From the NCBI RefSeq assembly GCF_003590095.1, contig NC_039479.1, positions 3,968,001-4,032,000 on the forward strand: a DNA stretch of 64,000 nucleotides, written 5' to 3'. Origin of the DNA: Trichoplusia ni. Lineage: Eukaryota > Arthropoda > Insecta > Lepidoptera > Noctuidae. The position numbers were made by a program, and so were the translations under genes. Positions 49,073 to 62,098 of this stretch are shown here, one piece after another. Positions within the stretch are counted from its first letter, which is position 1, and each line of letters opens with the position of its first letter. The notes beneath the pieces were generated by a model. That model ran no database searches and had not been told where the DNA came from. It saw only the letters and a list, made by a program, of their open reading frames with translations.

Positions 49073-49260
49073 TTAAATTAGTGTCCTTTTAATACGCATA
49101 CAAATAGTTAAAATCGCATCAATTCGTTCAACATGAGTTTCTTTTAGTAGACGTGACATGTATTTTTGTTTACGTGTGTGTAATGTTAAGGCCTCCAGTT
49201 TAGTTAAAAGCTGTTGAAAACTCTTCCTTTTCTTCAGATTACAGAGAAGATAACAGTTAC
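49073..49260 (-). CDS. Possible terminal exon of unrecognised gene
   Basis: An open frame on the minus strand encodes LLTKLEALTLHTRKQKYMSR and KETHVERIDAILTICMRIKR before TAA. Two in-frame phase-0 AGs lie upstream (CTGAAG|AAAAGG and CAACAG|CTTTTA). It could follow the exon at 52712-52867. The residue mix is plausible for protein, but I recognise no family and the acceptors are weak. Confidence 0.2.
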
Positions 49261-50469
49261 TTTTCAAGTTTTCAAAGCTCAATTAAAAATTGTTTATTAT
49301 GCTACGTGTTTGTTGCTGAAAAATTTATTTAAGCTTATGTTTCGTTTTTTATGAATGCTGGCAAAATTCTTCCTCCTTTTAATTCCACACCTCTCTATAA
49401 TTCGCGATATTAAACATGTTATTTATACAAATAACAACGATGGCCATCCAGAACAAAATCAACACACAAGAGCCGTGACACACTGACACTCGCTAATTAC
49501 CGCTGACATTTGGCAGGCGCGAAGCGATCAACATCAAAGCCGCTGCATCGCTGTTGCTACTCGCCGGCCGCGGTGCAATAGCGGAGCGATCGCGACAGTC
49601 CACAGAGGTCGCACCGCCCCTTCACCATTAACTAACTCAATAGCAACCATTAACAAATACCAAGAGACTAAAACCTTACAAATATGCGGCCAGGCGCGCG
49701 ATGCCAAGAATTTGGTCGAATCGGCAACTTTACACACTACTTGTTTACCTCGCCGGCAACGGCTATTTCTGAATGTTCACTATATTTACGGACACAATAC
49801 CGGTATAGTACCGTTAATTCGTGTACACACGACAACTATGTACCCTGTACCTGCAGTGCGATCGAGAATCGAGATCACGACGAGTTGTAGACGTGATAAA
49901 TTTTATGTCACTTTTAAAAATCACTGTCATAAGTACAATAGGAATAAATAAAGGGTTAAATAGTATGTTAACAGTCATTGAGAGTAAAAACGAATAGAAC
50001 CGTAATCATATGCTTTGTTTTATGTTTCCTCTCTGTTTTAAGTATCTCGTAAACAACTTTTAATTATTGACGCATCTCACTTCTTTACAAAAAAAACGCA
50101 ACAATTTTATCACGTTCGTCATTCATATTTTTTTCACCTAAATCATAAAAAAAATAATGTTTATTAACCCATAGTAGGGCGCAGATATTAGTTCATGGAG
50201 CAATTTCAACTATAATTTCTCACGTCTCACGCCTAAGTTGAGACAGCATCCTGTAATACAAAAACTATAATAATTAGACCTCTTGAGGTATACTTAATTA
50301 ATAAATTGAATAACTCGCATAGAACGATGGGGATATCGATTTTATAACCATACCATCACTGGCATTACTGTAATGGTTTAAGAAATGACGTCGTAATAAA
50401 AAGGAAACTTTAATATAAAATTATTTTAATAATTATTTATTTAAGGCCATTGCCCTACTCTAGCCAGTG

Positions 50470-50607
50470 ACACGTCTACAATTAATAACGTCAATAGAAA
50501 ACGCTTGAATGGAGATGACAGGTCGAAGTCAGTTGATTATTGGAACGAAATGTCATTTCCATGCATTTGTGCGTTTTCTATTGACGGTTAAAGAAAATTA
50601 GACATGT
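50470..50607. repeat. Fold-back element (possible MITE or hairpin RNA source)
   Basis: CGTCAATAGAAAACGC at 50489-50504 is the exact complement of 50571-50586, and pairing continues imperfectly outward to ACACGTCT/AGACATGT and inward to ATGGAGATGACA/TGTCATTTCCAT. The whole forms a stem of about 50 bp with a loop of about 30 nt. No target duplication is obvious. Confidence 0.7.
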
Positions 50608-52711
50608 AGCTCAAAGGGATGGTGTCCTGTTAAATATATATAGATCTAACGTATGTCTGTGTTAAACGGACGTATCTGAAAACCAGTATAGATAATGATG
50701 TATTTGAATCAAGAACTCCGTAATACTAGAAATTGGACTCACACACATTCCAAGTCCCTGTTTGCCTGTAATTAATATATTATTACTACTTTTATCATCA
50801 AAATCATTTGAAAAAGGCTATGAGCTTTCTATTCTTTATCACCAAGTGAAAAATAAATATTAAGCGCTTAGAACGGGCTCTGAAATTAAACAAGAACACA
50901 GATAAAATGCTGCGATCTTATCTTCCTCATAGTTATAGCTCCAATAAAATAAACTACTGCTCTATCAAATTTCTCCTAATAACGACAAATTATTGAAATA
51001 GCAAACAACCCTCTATTTACCGTCGTAACCATCGCTTACAATCTCGATATAAATGTCATTTAGACCAATAAAGCAACCAGTGTATAAATGTACTATATTT
51101 AAATGTTTACAATAATTGCCGCCTTCGACTTTTCCTTTGAAAGTGTTGTCTGGCGACTTTCATCGAGATATTTACAACAGAATTTGTAAATTGCTTTGCG
51201 TGTCATTAAGAACAGCTTTCCATCTTATGCCTCCAGTATTTACTTGTTATAATCTAGCCGTAACGAGGTATTTTCCTTAACTACTGACTTACTTTGATTG
51301 ATTATGGAAACTTTGTGTCTAGCTTAGACTAAGTGTGACGATAAAATAATTAGCAAGTCTGTGGAAATTGTATTGGCGAGTAAACATTCTTGATTTTTGA
51401 TGTATTGTATTAAAGCAGCCTTCTCGTTTATAAATCAATTTAAAGAAACGGAAAATACAAAACGATTTGCTTAAAAACTAGTCTCATCATATTCAGACAG
51501 AACAAAAAGTTTTGATTTACGTAAACACTTCAAAATATCATGTTTAACAGAAAAAAAAACCGATCTATTTAGTTGTGCGGGCTTGCACTACAGTGACCGA
51601 TGCAGACAGGCATTATGTCATCGCGTCTAGACTGCGCAAACAGACGAACATCAGTGTTTACTTTGCCTCGAGAGACAGCCGAAATGCCGAAACCACGACT
51701 CTTGTTTAAGGAATTTATCTGCATATTATATGCTTTAAATCTTTTCTGTCTGTAAATTTCATGTGCATAAATTAATTCTTATTTTTTACGTGATTTATTT
51801 TCGAGTCTTTGAACGAATACAGTATAACGCAAAAGAAGTTTGCGAATTTAATACATATTTTGCCGCGTCTTTTAAGGTTTAAAATATCACATGGGTAAGA
51901 AAACAGCATCGCAGCACGTGTCACTCCATATGCAGCCCGCCATGGGAAAACACGTGATGTTATGTATTAAGAGGAGCCGCCAAAACAAATGTCGAAAATT
52001 TGTAAATAAACCGAAGGAACATACTGAAGGCGTTTCCACGATGCTGGCTTTCGAAGAAACGGCGATGCAAACAGATCGCGTGTCCGTCTCTATGGCTCCA
52101 TTGATTACACGTGTTTGTGATAATTAATTACAACATTGTGATTAAGTGCGCGTTAATTGTTACTCGTACTTAGTAATTGGAGTCCGTTGAGTTGAAGAAA
52201 GCCCGCTAATCCGTGGCGAATGTATTGAACTAATGAGGTTGCATCACGAACGAGGAACTCGTTCCACGGAGAACTGTTCACACCTCGGATCAGACTAAAA
52301 ACTCAAGTAAAAACTGATTAAGTTTACAGAAAACATGTATTACATTTAATGACTTATCGATACGAGCTGTTGACAGGGGATTCTCATGAAACTAACACTT
52401 ACGAGATATTGCAAAAATGTTTGCAAAAGGCAGGGAACCATTAATGTTTAAGCAAAAGTAAATGAGTAGATTGAAATTTGAATGAAGTACAGAGAAGCAA
52501 ACAAATAATTGTCGCGTTATTGCTATTGAGTGGAAATAATTTTAATATAATCAAATTCTTTTTTTATATAATTTATCTAGCTATCTCCCAATATCTGTCG
52601 CGGACACCTATGACTCTCTACGAGATTAGCTGGATGTTGTATTTTACGAGGAGCAACTGACTTTTTTATCTTCCTTAGAGTATCATGATGTATTGACTTG
52701 AAAATTGTTAC

Positions 52712-52867
52712 CTCGGCCGACATAGGTGGTTTTAAGTTAGAAAAATTTGACTCCCTTTCGATCAACTCAAAGCGGGAGGAATCGTTTGATGATTTTCCAT
52801 CCGAAAGAGAGAGTTGAAGTTGATGTGCTTGGTTGTATGTATAGAAGAAATTACTCATGTGGTTATT
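52712..52867 (-). CDS. Exon of unrecognised gene (candidate)
   Basis: This is a 156-bp phase 0-0 stretch on the minus strand between TTTTGTTTTAG| and GAG|GTAACA. It encodes 52 residues without a stop, including NNHMSNFFYTYNQAHQLQLS and FELIERESNFSNLKPPMSAE. The T-rich tract, the exact multiple of three and the balanced polar composition are unlike the surrounding AT-rich DNA. It joins in phase with the exon at 62915-63100. No domain was recognised. It could be a chance open frame. Confidence 0.35.
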
Positions 52868-55800
52868 CTAAAACAAAATATTATATACTTTGAGTAACAA
52901 TAATACGCAACACAAACTATTTAAAATAAATTGTTTCTAATCGCAGCTAACACACGCAATTGGCTTCAAGTTTTTACCCAACCGCGTCATAAAGAGGGTA
53001 ATGTTTTTTACTGTTCCCTTTCCACATTAATGATGTTAGTTTTCTTAGAGTAAATAATATAATGAGTAAGTAACAAGTTTTTGTTGGCACACGACGTAAG
53101 TTGTGAGTTTGAAATAGATTCACAAACACTCATTACAATGAGCTTAAGCTTTTTGCTTCATCACCTCAACGGAATGTTGAGTCAAGGCTGTGAGCAAAAG
53201 ACACGTGTAGCATGAGTGACTTGGTACTTGGTACTTAGTACCACTTGACGTGTGGTACTCATGGCTGAAATAACTGTCTCTGTATTTAAGGTCGCTGTTG
53301 GCTAACTTGTTGTCTGGTACTTGAAGATGTGAGATGAGGAAAGATAACTTAAGAACGTCTTAAAGGTCTTCTTAGGTGGCGTCTTGTTGTTCGAGTGAGA
53401 TAGCAAAAAGTGTTTAAGCTTGACTACGTGATAAATGTCAGTAACTTTATTTAAAATATACTGTTATTGAATAACTAAGTGATATTCACAGATAAAAATT
53501 GTAGTCTGGATAGCCATGAAAAAAATATAAAAATTCTATTCCAAAAATGTGTAAAATCGAAAATTATTTATTACCGAGAATTCCCATTAGGCTACGTCCA
53601 CACAATATGCGTGCTTAACTCTTCGGTCAATTTTCCTACACCGTAGAGATTCCAAAATATTGAATATAATTTGTAGAGTACTTGAAAATAACTTGGGTCA
53701 CTAGAGCGGTCCTATTCAAGTGGTACTTATAGAGGCTAAGTATTCGCCCTTAGTTACTACCGAGAAACGTTTCCCCAAGAGTTTGGTGTTCTTATAAGAC
53801 GCTGTTAATCGTTTCGTAGAAATGGACCCTAACCATTGAGGTAAATGATTTTCATGAAAATCTGTCGACGTATCGAGGCATAATGATATCGATGGGAATC
53901 ACACAAATAATTGTTTTAAGGATATTACCATACACTTTTGCTGTATGTCTTAAGGTTGTTAACAACGAACGAAATGGGATGAGGGTCAAACCCAGATCAG
54001 CTTGCATTTAAAAACGTAACGAAGTAGTTTTTATTTTTGCCCTAAGTTGTGGCGGCCCAAGCAGGAAACCTTGTGCTCAGAATCCTTACTGCATAAATCT
54101 ATTTTAAAATATAACTTATATATTTAAAATATATCATAAATCTATTTTAAAACAAATGTAAGCACTTACAAGATCTTAATACGTATTTTATCAATAAATG
54201 AAGGAAAGTTCTTCTCAGTGACTTAATACCTACAATCAACCAGAATGGTGCTAAACGGCTTAGCATAAGCGGCATAACAGCTAAGTATATACGTATATAT
54301 ATGGAAAATTGATGACGATGATTCACTGAAAAATCCCAGCCAAAAAAGTCTTAACATTGTCCGAAGCGAACAGTTTAAAATAGCGGATGCAGACAGTTAT
54401 TCGTCTTATTTTACCGTGTATTTTTTATGAGACGTCGATAAACACCTACGTGCTGCGACCTACCTTAATTGTGAGTGATTATAATATGTCCTGGCCGACC
54501 TTGTGATGACTGATGCTGTTAGCATGTGACAATACTGGACCGTTTGTTGTGTGATGTCGACTGTTTTGGATTTGATCATTTGTCAAATTGACACAGACTT
54601 ACATTTTTGATATAGTATTGCCGCGTTGATGTGTCAGTTTCTTTTTGTGGATTTTGTTTTGATTATTGGCAATGATGCATTAAAAAAAAACAATCAATTT
54701 ATTCAAGATAGGCTACTAAGTAGCCAGCACGAACATTATACTCAATTAATATAATGACAACACCCTGTATTACCCTCCCCGTTGAAAGTTCTTTCCCGGG
54801 TGTGCTAAATATTTTTAGAGAGGAGAGATTGATTGTATCACTTTGAGTTTATTTGTTCTAGATATGCCCATGGCCCAAAATATTGTTTTCAAAATTCAAA
54901 ATATGAGCCAAATTTAAAACTTACAAGGCTTTTCTGGCACTGCAGTATTGTTGTTGCCAATGAAAATTAACTAAGTTGTAATTTGTCATTTGAATTTTTA
55001 TTGTTTTTTTTTTTGATGCTTATATATTTTACAGCTAAAACTATTTAGTAATGTACATAAGTCTAGACAGACTGACTTACACAAGACACGTTAACTAGTA
55101 ACTTTAACCAATTACGGTTCAAATCGTTCACTTATAATTTGACAATTATTGTTTGTTTCATAATTTAAACTTAATTTCCTTTAACCTCTACCGAAGGACA
55201 CAGAACTTTTTTTAAATAACTCGTATTATTATGCCCAGACGAAATGTTTTATTATTTTTATTCGTAATAGCGATTAATAACTTATTGTATATGTTATTTG
55301 AATTATTAAAATATGATTAAGTTGATCTTTTTTCTATAAGTATACTTATTTTTTTTTTGAAGAACGTAATTTAATAATCGATATTGAATATATTTTTATT
55401 TGTATGATATTCGAGAAAACTGTCTAAGCTATTGCGACATCTACTGTACAGAAAAAATATCTTGTAAGGTTAATTTCTAAAAATCTATAGAAGAGTGTTT
55501 ACATCGTGGGCAAAATTGTATGCTTTTTTGAAAAGCGGTTGTTTAAAGGAAAAATAGACTTCGATAACCGGTCAAGTGTGAGTTCGTATTGCAACTCTGA
55601 GGGTTCCGTGCAAATAGGCTTAAGGTAATCTTTTTTTATACGAACAGACGGACATAAAACCAGATGGACAAACAGCGGAACCCTAGAAGTGACAGGAAAA
55701 TATAATAAATACGTACCTGCGGGACAGACACCAGTAAACGTTGTACATGAAATTATATCTTACTTAAAGAATAATTTATTTCTTATAATTTCTCTTTAAT

Positions 55801-55905
55801 TATTATTGTCGTGCGTAAATGGATTCGTATCCTTCTCGGCGTTGGAAAACGACGTTGTGGCTAAAGAATCGATTAAAAACGCATTATAAAAACTATAAGT
55901 TTTTG

Positions 55906-55943
55906 CCCCGACTACGCAAGTGCTTGCGTAGCTCGCTACGGGG
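55906..55943. repeat. GC-rich hairpin
   Basis: CTACGCAAG (55912-55920) and CTTGCGTAG (55923-55931) are exact complements, and CCCCG (55906-55910) pairs with CGGGG (55939-55943). Confidence 0.8.
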
Positions 55944-56832
55944 ATGAGGTAAGCTTGGCACATCAATAGACTTTAACACATTTGTTATTTGTACACTGTA
56001 ATGTGTATCTGTTAATTCTATACGAAAACAAAGGCTTTTTGTTATAATTAAGTTTATTCTAATTGTATTTGTTTAGGTTTTTTGGAGGTGACATTTAAAG
56101 GCATGTTACGTAATTACAGATGCAAAGGGTTATAAACAGATGCAATCTAGTAGATCTATAGATTTTAAACATGGAACAGATAATAAGCACGAGTATTTAA
56201 CGGTTTTTCTTTCTCTAATATTTAGTAGTAAAGTGGCAGGAACGGATTTTCTGTTGATAAAAAGTGTAGACGACTTCTCAGACCTAACACCTTACTTAAA
56301 CAGGTTGTTAAAGATATTGCGCTCAAAGAATGCACAATATGTTTTGTATTTATTTTTACAACAAAAAAATCACGCATTGAGGGGTCATGTTCTTTGTTGC
56401 CAAAAAATGATATTTACATGTTTACCTGTGTAAACTTAACACATCGTAAACCTGAACAAGTATAAATAAAGCCAAGTGCCGGATATTTATCAAACATTTA
56501 AAAGGGACTTGAACGTTTACATATCATATTCATTATACCACTTATTATAAAAGGTAGATAGATAACTGTTCTTTCCCGTGAATTGATCTGAGGCATACTA
56601 AACGATACAAAATTTACAATTAAATGGCTGCAACACCTCGATCAAGTGGCGATAGACCAGCGGCCGGTATCCGCTGACTTATAGCCCGTGATAACGCTGA
56701 ATACGTTGATACTGGCTGGAGACCCGCGCCACCTCGCCCGCGCCGCCCTATAAGGGAGGCGTGATTATGAAACTGGTAATAATTTAATTTCGACTTTATC
56801 GACTGGATAGACAGGCCGCTCTAATAAACTAT

Positions 56833-56940
56833 TTATCTACATTACACCAATTATCAAGCGGCCGTTGCTCGGTCAACCATTACCCGGTATTTATTGTATA
56901 ATAGCTCCCAGATAAGTGAATATGAGCCGCTTTTAGATAA
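56833..56940. promoter_or_regulatory. Cluster of GATA-factor words
   Basis: Four WGATAR matches lie within 108 bp: TTATCT 56833, TTATCA 56851, AGATAA 56910 and AGATAA 56935. AATTATC and TTATTG words accompany them. An enhancer is possible, and not shown. Confidence 0.25.
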
Positions 56941-57184
56941 TAAAATTTAGAAATTCGATGTGCGTGTTATCTGCAGACGCGGAATCTTAAGTGACCTGAA
57001 GGCATAAGTTACGGCTTTGATTTTTGAATTACATTTCGAATGCTGAATAAATACATACGATATTGTTGGGCAGTTTTTGTTTGGTAGCTAGTTAGTGTTC
57101 CAACGGTCATGCGGTGAATTTTAAAAATGAGTAAAGTTAATGTGTAATAATGTGTAAAAGTTCACGTTTCATTGAGCAGAGTGT

Positions 57185-57300
57185 GTGCGTGGGTCGTGGC
57201 GCGGGGCGGCCGCTCGCTGCGCACGAGTCTCCGCTGCAACTAGTTTTTTCCCCGGCCGGGCACATCCGCGTCTGTGCCACTTTTTACTCCACCTCCGCGA
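57185..57300. promoter_or_regulatory. CpG-rich patch
   Basis: GGCGCGGGGCGGCCGCTCGC and CCCCGGCCGGGC stand out from AT-rich flanks. It could be a promoter or enhancer core; no exon was recognised. Confidence 0.2.
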
Positions 57301-59063
57301 TGCCCGTTTTTCTGTCCGATCTCGATTGATGACCGTCTGGTCTCGCGTCTGTGTTTACACGACGTTCCATCTAATGTATTAGAATTACAGTGCGTATCAC
57401 GGTAGCCGTAACAAATGATCATATTACTTTGTAAATAAATGACTTAGGAAATTGTTATATGGTCGCTCGACAAAAACTGTTAAGTCATCCGCGAGTTCAT
57501 TTATCATTATAGTGTAAGGATGGTGATGGTGTTTTGTTATCATCTATAAGACGTAATGTTCATTTAAATTAATATGTTTTTAGTTGGAGTCTATTTAGTT
57601 TCTTATTCAATTTAATAATAGAAAACATGTGGTAATATTTAATCGAATCTACTAGAAATCAGTACAGCATCTATTCAACAAGAAACTAAATACATAATCT
57701 TTATTATAATTGCATTACGAAGAAGTTAAATATTTCTTCTAAGAACTAATTCCAACACAGCACACAAATAAACAGTCGCCCACAAAAACGGTATAAATGA
57801 GTCACGAACGACAAACATATTTTCGCGTTACATCTCATTATTACATAGGTGTTCTACCCTGCTAATTGAATTTATACCTTTATCATTCGATAGTTCATCG
57901 ACCGCATAAAAAAGTCGGGGCATATTAATTAACATCTGTACTCGCTCGTACAGTTCTCACCGACGTGACCATTGAAATATGAACAATACGGGCGTAGCTA
58001 TTAGCGTCGGCTACTGGATTGATAATTGGTGGCTTTGTATGGGCCATCCGACTGTGGCTAGAGCAGACAGGCGGCCTCCGATGTCTAGACAGGCCATTGC
58101 GATTTGCGAGATCACGTTTCGGCCGGACGAACATGCTAAGTGCACGTCTGGCAGCGTACATGAGACCCGCCGATGTACGAATGCCCTGGAGGTGACTTGA
58201 ATGCGTTAGTGTTGTGCTGCCCACCAGTGTAATACGTGTGCCGTGCATTACATTCGTACATTCACGAGCTAAGAATGCTTGGATGAGAAGTTTGCTACAA
58301 AATAACTAAGGAAAAGTTGAGGCATTGTGTTTATTTGCATCCGATTTGCTATGACAACAATTTCTTTTAACGTAATTCTGGGAATAGTTCTCTGCGTCCC
58401 CACAGAAAACAAATTACAGTTCAATGTGATTGGACGTCATTTTATCATAATGCACACATATTTAGGTGAAAAAGAAACAGTTACGACGAAATTCAGCGAT
58501 AAGTATGTCGACAATATCGATAGGTCAGTAGCAAATTGATCCGCGTTCCACAAAATGTTCCGCAAAATCAAGACTTATGTCCGCAAATTTATTTAAATAG
58601 GATTAAGGTGAAGCTGGACTTAGCTAGACGAGTAACAGCTGTCGTTCGTTAAGTCCAGATTATGTATAGATGGATACAGATTGTTGATGTAACTGGGTAA
58701 GCTTACTAATGATAAGCTACTCTAAGTCTACGGTAGTTATTCGTGACCCGTTTCTTTAATATTGTTGGGCAATTTGAAATTGACAAATAACATAAAATTT
58801 TATTCATATATAAGAAGGTTACGAACGAAAGCAGTCGGTTAGGTCAGTTACCTTTCTGCCTGTACAACCTATGCCAGTGATTTTTTTGTTAGTTTTTATA
58901 TTTTGTTGATAATATTCTAAGCAAATTAATTTTGTAAGAGGAGATATGGGCTCACTAACATTTTTGAATAAAAAAATGGATGAACTAATCGAAAATATAA
59001 AACTGTCACATCCAAATAAGCGTGTGAACTATTCAGAGCTCTGTGTCGGGTCGGACTCTCAAA

Positions 59064-59081
59064 TGACTATGTACATAGTCA
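59064..59081. repeat. Perfect 18-bp palindrome
   Basis: TGACTATGTACATAGTCA reads the same on both strands. CTGTGT (59041) and ACACAG (59084) flank it as an outer imperfect pair. Confidence 0.9.
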
Positions 59082-60297
59082 GCACACAGTTCCCGTAGGC
59101 CTACACATTACACAAACACAGATCGCTCATGCCGTACGTGGCAACATGGCGATGACACGCAACCACTGGGCCTAATTATTGTAATGGTTACTACCTGTTA
59201 TTACAGAATTATTGGGATATGTTTCCTAGAATGAGTTTTTTATGGTACCTATAACAGGAAAATGATTTTCATTGTGGTACCAGGGTATTATTTACCATTG
59301 TATCCTGATACTGCAACACATCACGATGTCTATTATTTATTTCTAATTTCGCGTACGATATGATTTTATTTAATATCATAGTAAGTATTAAAACGATAAA
59401 TCTAAACAGCTTGCAAAAAGGTCAAAATCGAGGTAAATAAGTCTGCGACGAGTCTTAATTAATCTTCTAAATTATTAATGGCGTGTTAAACATAAATAAA
59501 CTATTAACAACTTGTAGAATAATAAAATCATCTTTCTGAATTAATTAAAGAGATAACCAGTTGTTTTTATACCAACCAATTGTAATAGCTGTGTTTGGTA
59601 ACAATAAAAACTAATTGAAAGAGTTCTTAATGTTTGCACAGACATCAGCGTTATTTAATTGGTTGAGACAATAAGTAAATACAATTTTTCGAGCTGGCAA
59701 TGATTAATATTTTATAGGAGGCAATACAAATTGTAATATCATGTATTTATTGCCAGTCAACTGTGTAGCATTAATTTATAATGGACGCTGTGACGGACAT
59801 ATCAATTTATTTGTGCAAATCTGTTGGCAGGTGCGCTTACTAATTGGTTGCAGTTACTAGACGCGTGTAACATGAGTTAATACGTGTATAAATTGATTTA
59901 AAATACAAATAAGTGCAAGTATTAACTGTATTTTAAATTATGTCAGGGTTATTAAAACAATTATAGTTGATAATTTATTAGTGTTGCCAATTAAATATTT
60001 GTTCGTTTATGTTCGTTTTGTTATTTTTAATTATGAATGTTTGCTGATTCAAATATTGATTTTGGTATGTAAATTTACAGTGTTAAATTAATTTGTGATC
60101 ACGCGATGATAAGTGAACTTTAAATGGGAATGCAAAATTTACTGACTTTGCAAGTCTTTACATATTGCTTGTCAATGTTAGCAAATCGGCTGATGAAACT
60201 TAAAAGGTCTTTAATTTAAGAATACAATACAATACATTTTTGAGTCGTATAAATGTCTAATGCGTCTAATATCTGTAAAAAGTTGGTAAATTTCACT

Positions 60298-60470
60298 GGA
60301 CGGCACGATAGCGGTTGAGTCGACCACAACAAACACATTTTGTGTGACGTGTCCTCGGTTCGATCCCCCGATGGGTTAAGCGTTTGGGTGATTCACGAAT
60401 GCTGGCTCTGATTCTGGGGGTCTCTTTACATGTGACTTGAATGAATGTTTCTGAAAATCCAACTATACAC
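60298..60470 (+). mobile_element. tRNA-derived SINE (degraded)
   Basis: It contains ATAGCGGTTGAGTCGACCAC, B-box-like TCGGTTCGATCCCCC at about 60356-60370, GATTCACGAATGCTGGC and CTGGGGGTCTC, in the order seen at 21300. Confidence 0.65.
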
Positions 60471-60511
60471 GGTTTAAGTTCTTAGAACGAGAGACAAAAA
60501 GACCTTCTAAA

Positions 60512-60732
60512 TCTATACTAATATTATAAAGCTGAAGAGTTTGTTTGTTTGTTTGTTTGAACGCGCTAATCTCAGGATCTACTGGTTCGAATTGAAAAAA
60601 TATTTTTGTGTCGAATAGACCATTTATCAAGGAAGGCTATAGGCTATATAACATCACGCTGCGATTAATAGGAGTGAAGATATAATGGAAAATGTGGAAA
60701 CCGAAGACGCGACGCGACGAAGCAACAGCTAG
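60512..60732 (+). mobile_element. Helitron-like non-autonomous element with GTTT run, intact ends
   Basis: It runs from A|TCTATACTAATATTATAAAG to AGCAACAGCTAG|T, 221 bp. The 5'-TC, 3'-CTAG and the A/T site fit Helitron rules. A GTTT run of four units lies at about 60541-60557. It resembles the short lepidopteran elements described around GTTT/CAAA microsatellites. No coding capacity. Confidence 0.75.
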
Positions 60733-62077
60733 TATGAAATAGCGTAGCAACAGACTTAATAAATAAGGATAATTATAATTTTACCCGATACTTCGAACTC
60801 ACGCCCAAGGGATCGTGTCTTGGCGGCTTTGTTAAAGGGTTGCTATGATCATAAATGAAGCTTAAATTCAGCAAAAATCTAGTAAGTGAAAAAAATACAT
60901 AAAGTATATAAAAGTAAGTTGACTTTAAAACTGCACAAGAAAATTGTCAGTTACGGCAACCAACTGATTTTAAGTGTCTCGCCATTATTTTTGCTGTTTT
61001 GTAATTAATTCCTCTTAACCGTATAAAATGTTTCAAATCACATTTTCAGTTGTGTAAAAGAAATAGGAAATAGTTTTTCATCTGTATTTGTGTTTTGAAG
61101 TAAGTTACATTAAGCAAAAATATTTTTACTAAAAATGTATATGGATTAAATGGTAAATATCGTCGTAGATACATTAATTATAAAGTATGTACTAAGACTT
61201 GGCTTTTAAATGAATCCAAAAAGTATACAAACTAAATTCCTAATCGCGGCGTAACTTTTTATTTTCCAATATACGTATATTTTTGAGCTAAATAATATCT
61301 ACACTTAGCGTCTTTATTGTAAGTATATAAACATTTGACAGCAAACAAAAAAAACCGCCAAAAACAAAAAAGTTTAAGACTTTACGCCAACGCACAGGCA
61401 ACTCGTTATTCATCCAATGTATAGCTTTGCCTTTAAAACGTTGGTTTTCGATTAGCGGGTGTATGTGGGACTAAGGCAGGTTACAAACAGCCCCCAAGGT
61501 CGTTCGGCAGACGCGCGCACCTCGGGGACTCGTTACGCCGTCTGCGACCTTGACACGCACCTGTTCTGCTCACCTCCATTCAGACTCTGCCGTTTGATAA
61601 TGCACCTTTTTGCAGCGCCCGCCTTTTTGTGTGACACGTCATATGTGCGTCTATTGTAATGAGGCTGAATAGAATGATGCGTTTGCTTGTTTTTTTTTGT
61701 TTTGATGTTTAGGGATGTTGTGTGATGGTAGGTAATTAGTCAAGAGAGCTTTTGATTTAGGTTTATTTTGTTTTGTTGGAGCAAATTAGAGTAATTTTGT
61801 CTGTCAGACATCAGATTTTGAAATCTGTTTTACACACAAAATGGTGACAATATATTTTTGTTTGCTATATTGTTTTCAAATTGTGCAATTTATGGTTTAT
61901 AATAAAACCTAGTTTGAAACCATTTTACATATTAAGTACGGGAAGTTTAGTTATTTATGTATGAGCTACAGTTGTAAACTGTTTTATCTAGTTAAATAGT
62001 TTATAAATCTTAATGTTTATTGCTCCAATTATCTAATAAACTTCATTAAAACTGGAGCGGATATAGCCAGTATTTAG

Positions 62078-62098
62078 CTTTGACAGCCGCTGTCAAAG
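62078..62098. promoter_or_regulatory. Near-palindrome with paired TGACAG words
   Basis: CTTTGACAGC (62078-62087) and GCTGTCAAAG (62089-62098) are exact complements around a single C. TGACAG is the known site of TALE homeodomain proteins (Homothorax/Meis, TGIF type), so a dimer site is possible. Confidence 0.35.

Larger units (their letters stand above)
41916..52711. other. Region upstream of follistatin
   Basis: No gene was recognised in 10.8 kb. It holds a GC-rich patch at 42480-42545, Helitron-like elements (46476-46740 and 47011-47302, fragment 47661-47770), a SINE (48080-48285), a fold-back element (50470-50607), a GC-raised patch at 49500-49620, and a CTCCTTTTTTTAAAGTCGG scrap at 45228-45247 related to that at 16872. 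One possible exon at 49073-49260 is listed separately. Frames at 45732-45995 (plus) and 51891-52127 (plus) are open but resemble nothing known. Confidence 0.4.

Noticed and set aside
51891..52127. 78-codon plus-strand frame in a less AT-rich patch
   Set aside because: No family was recognised, there is no clear splice context, and the length is within chance in such a patch.
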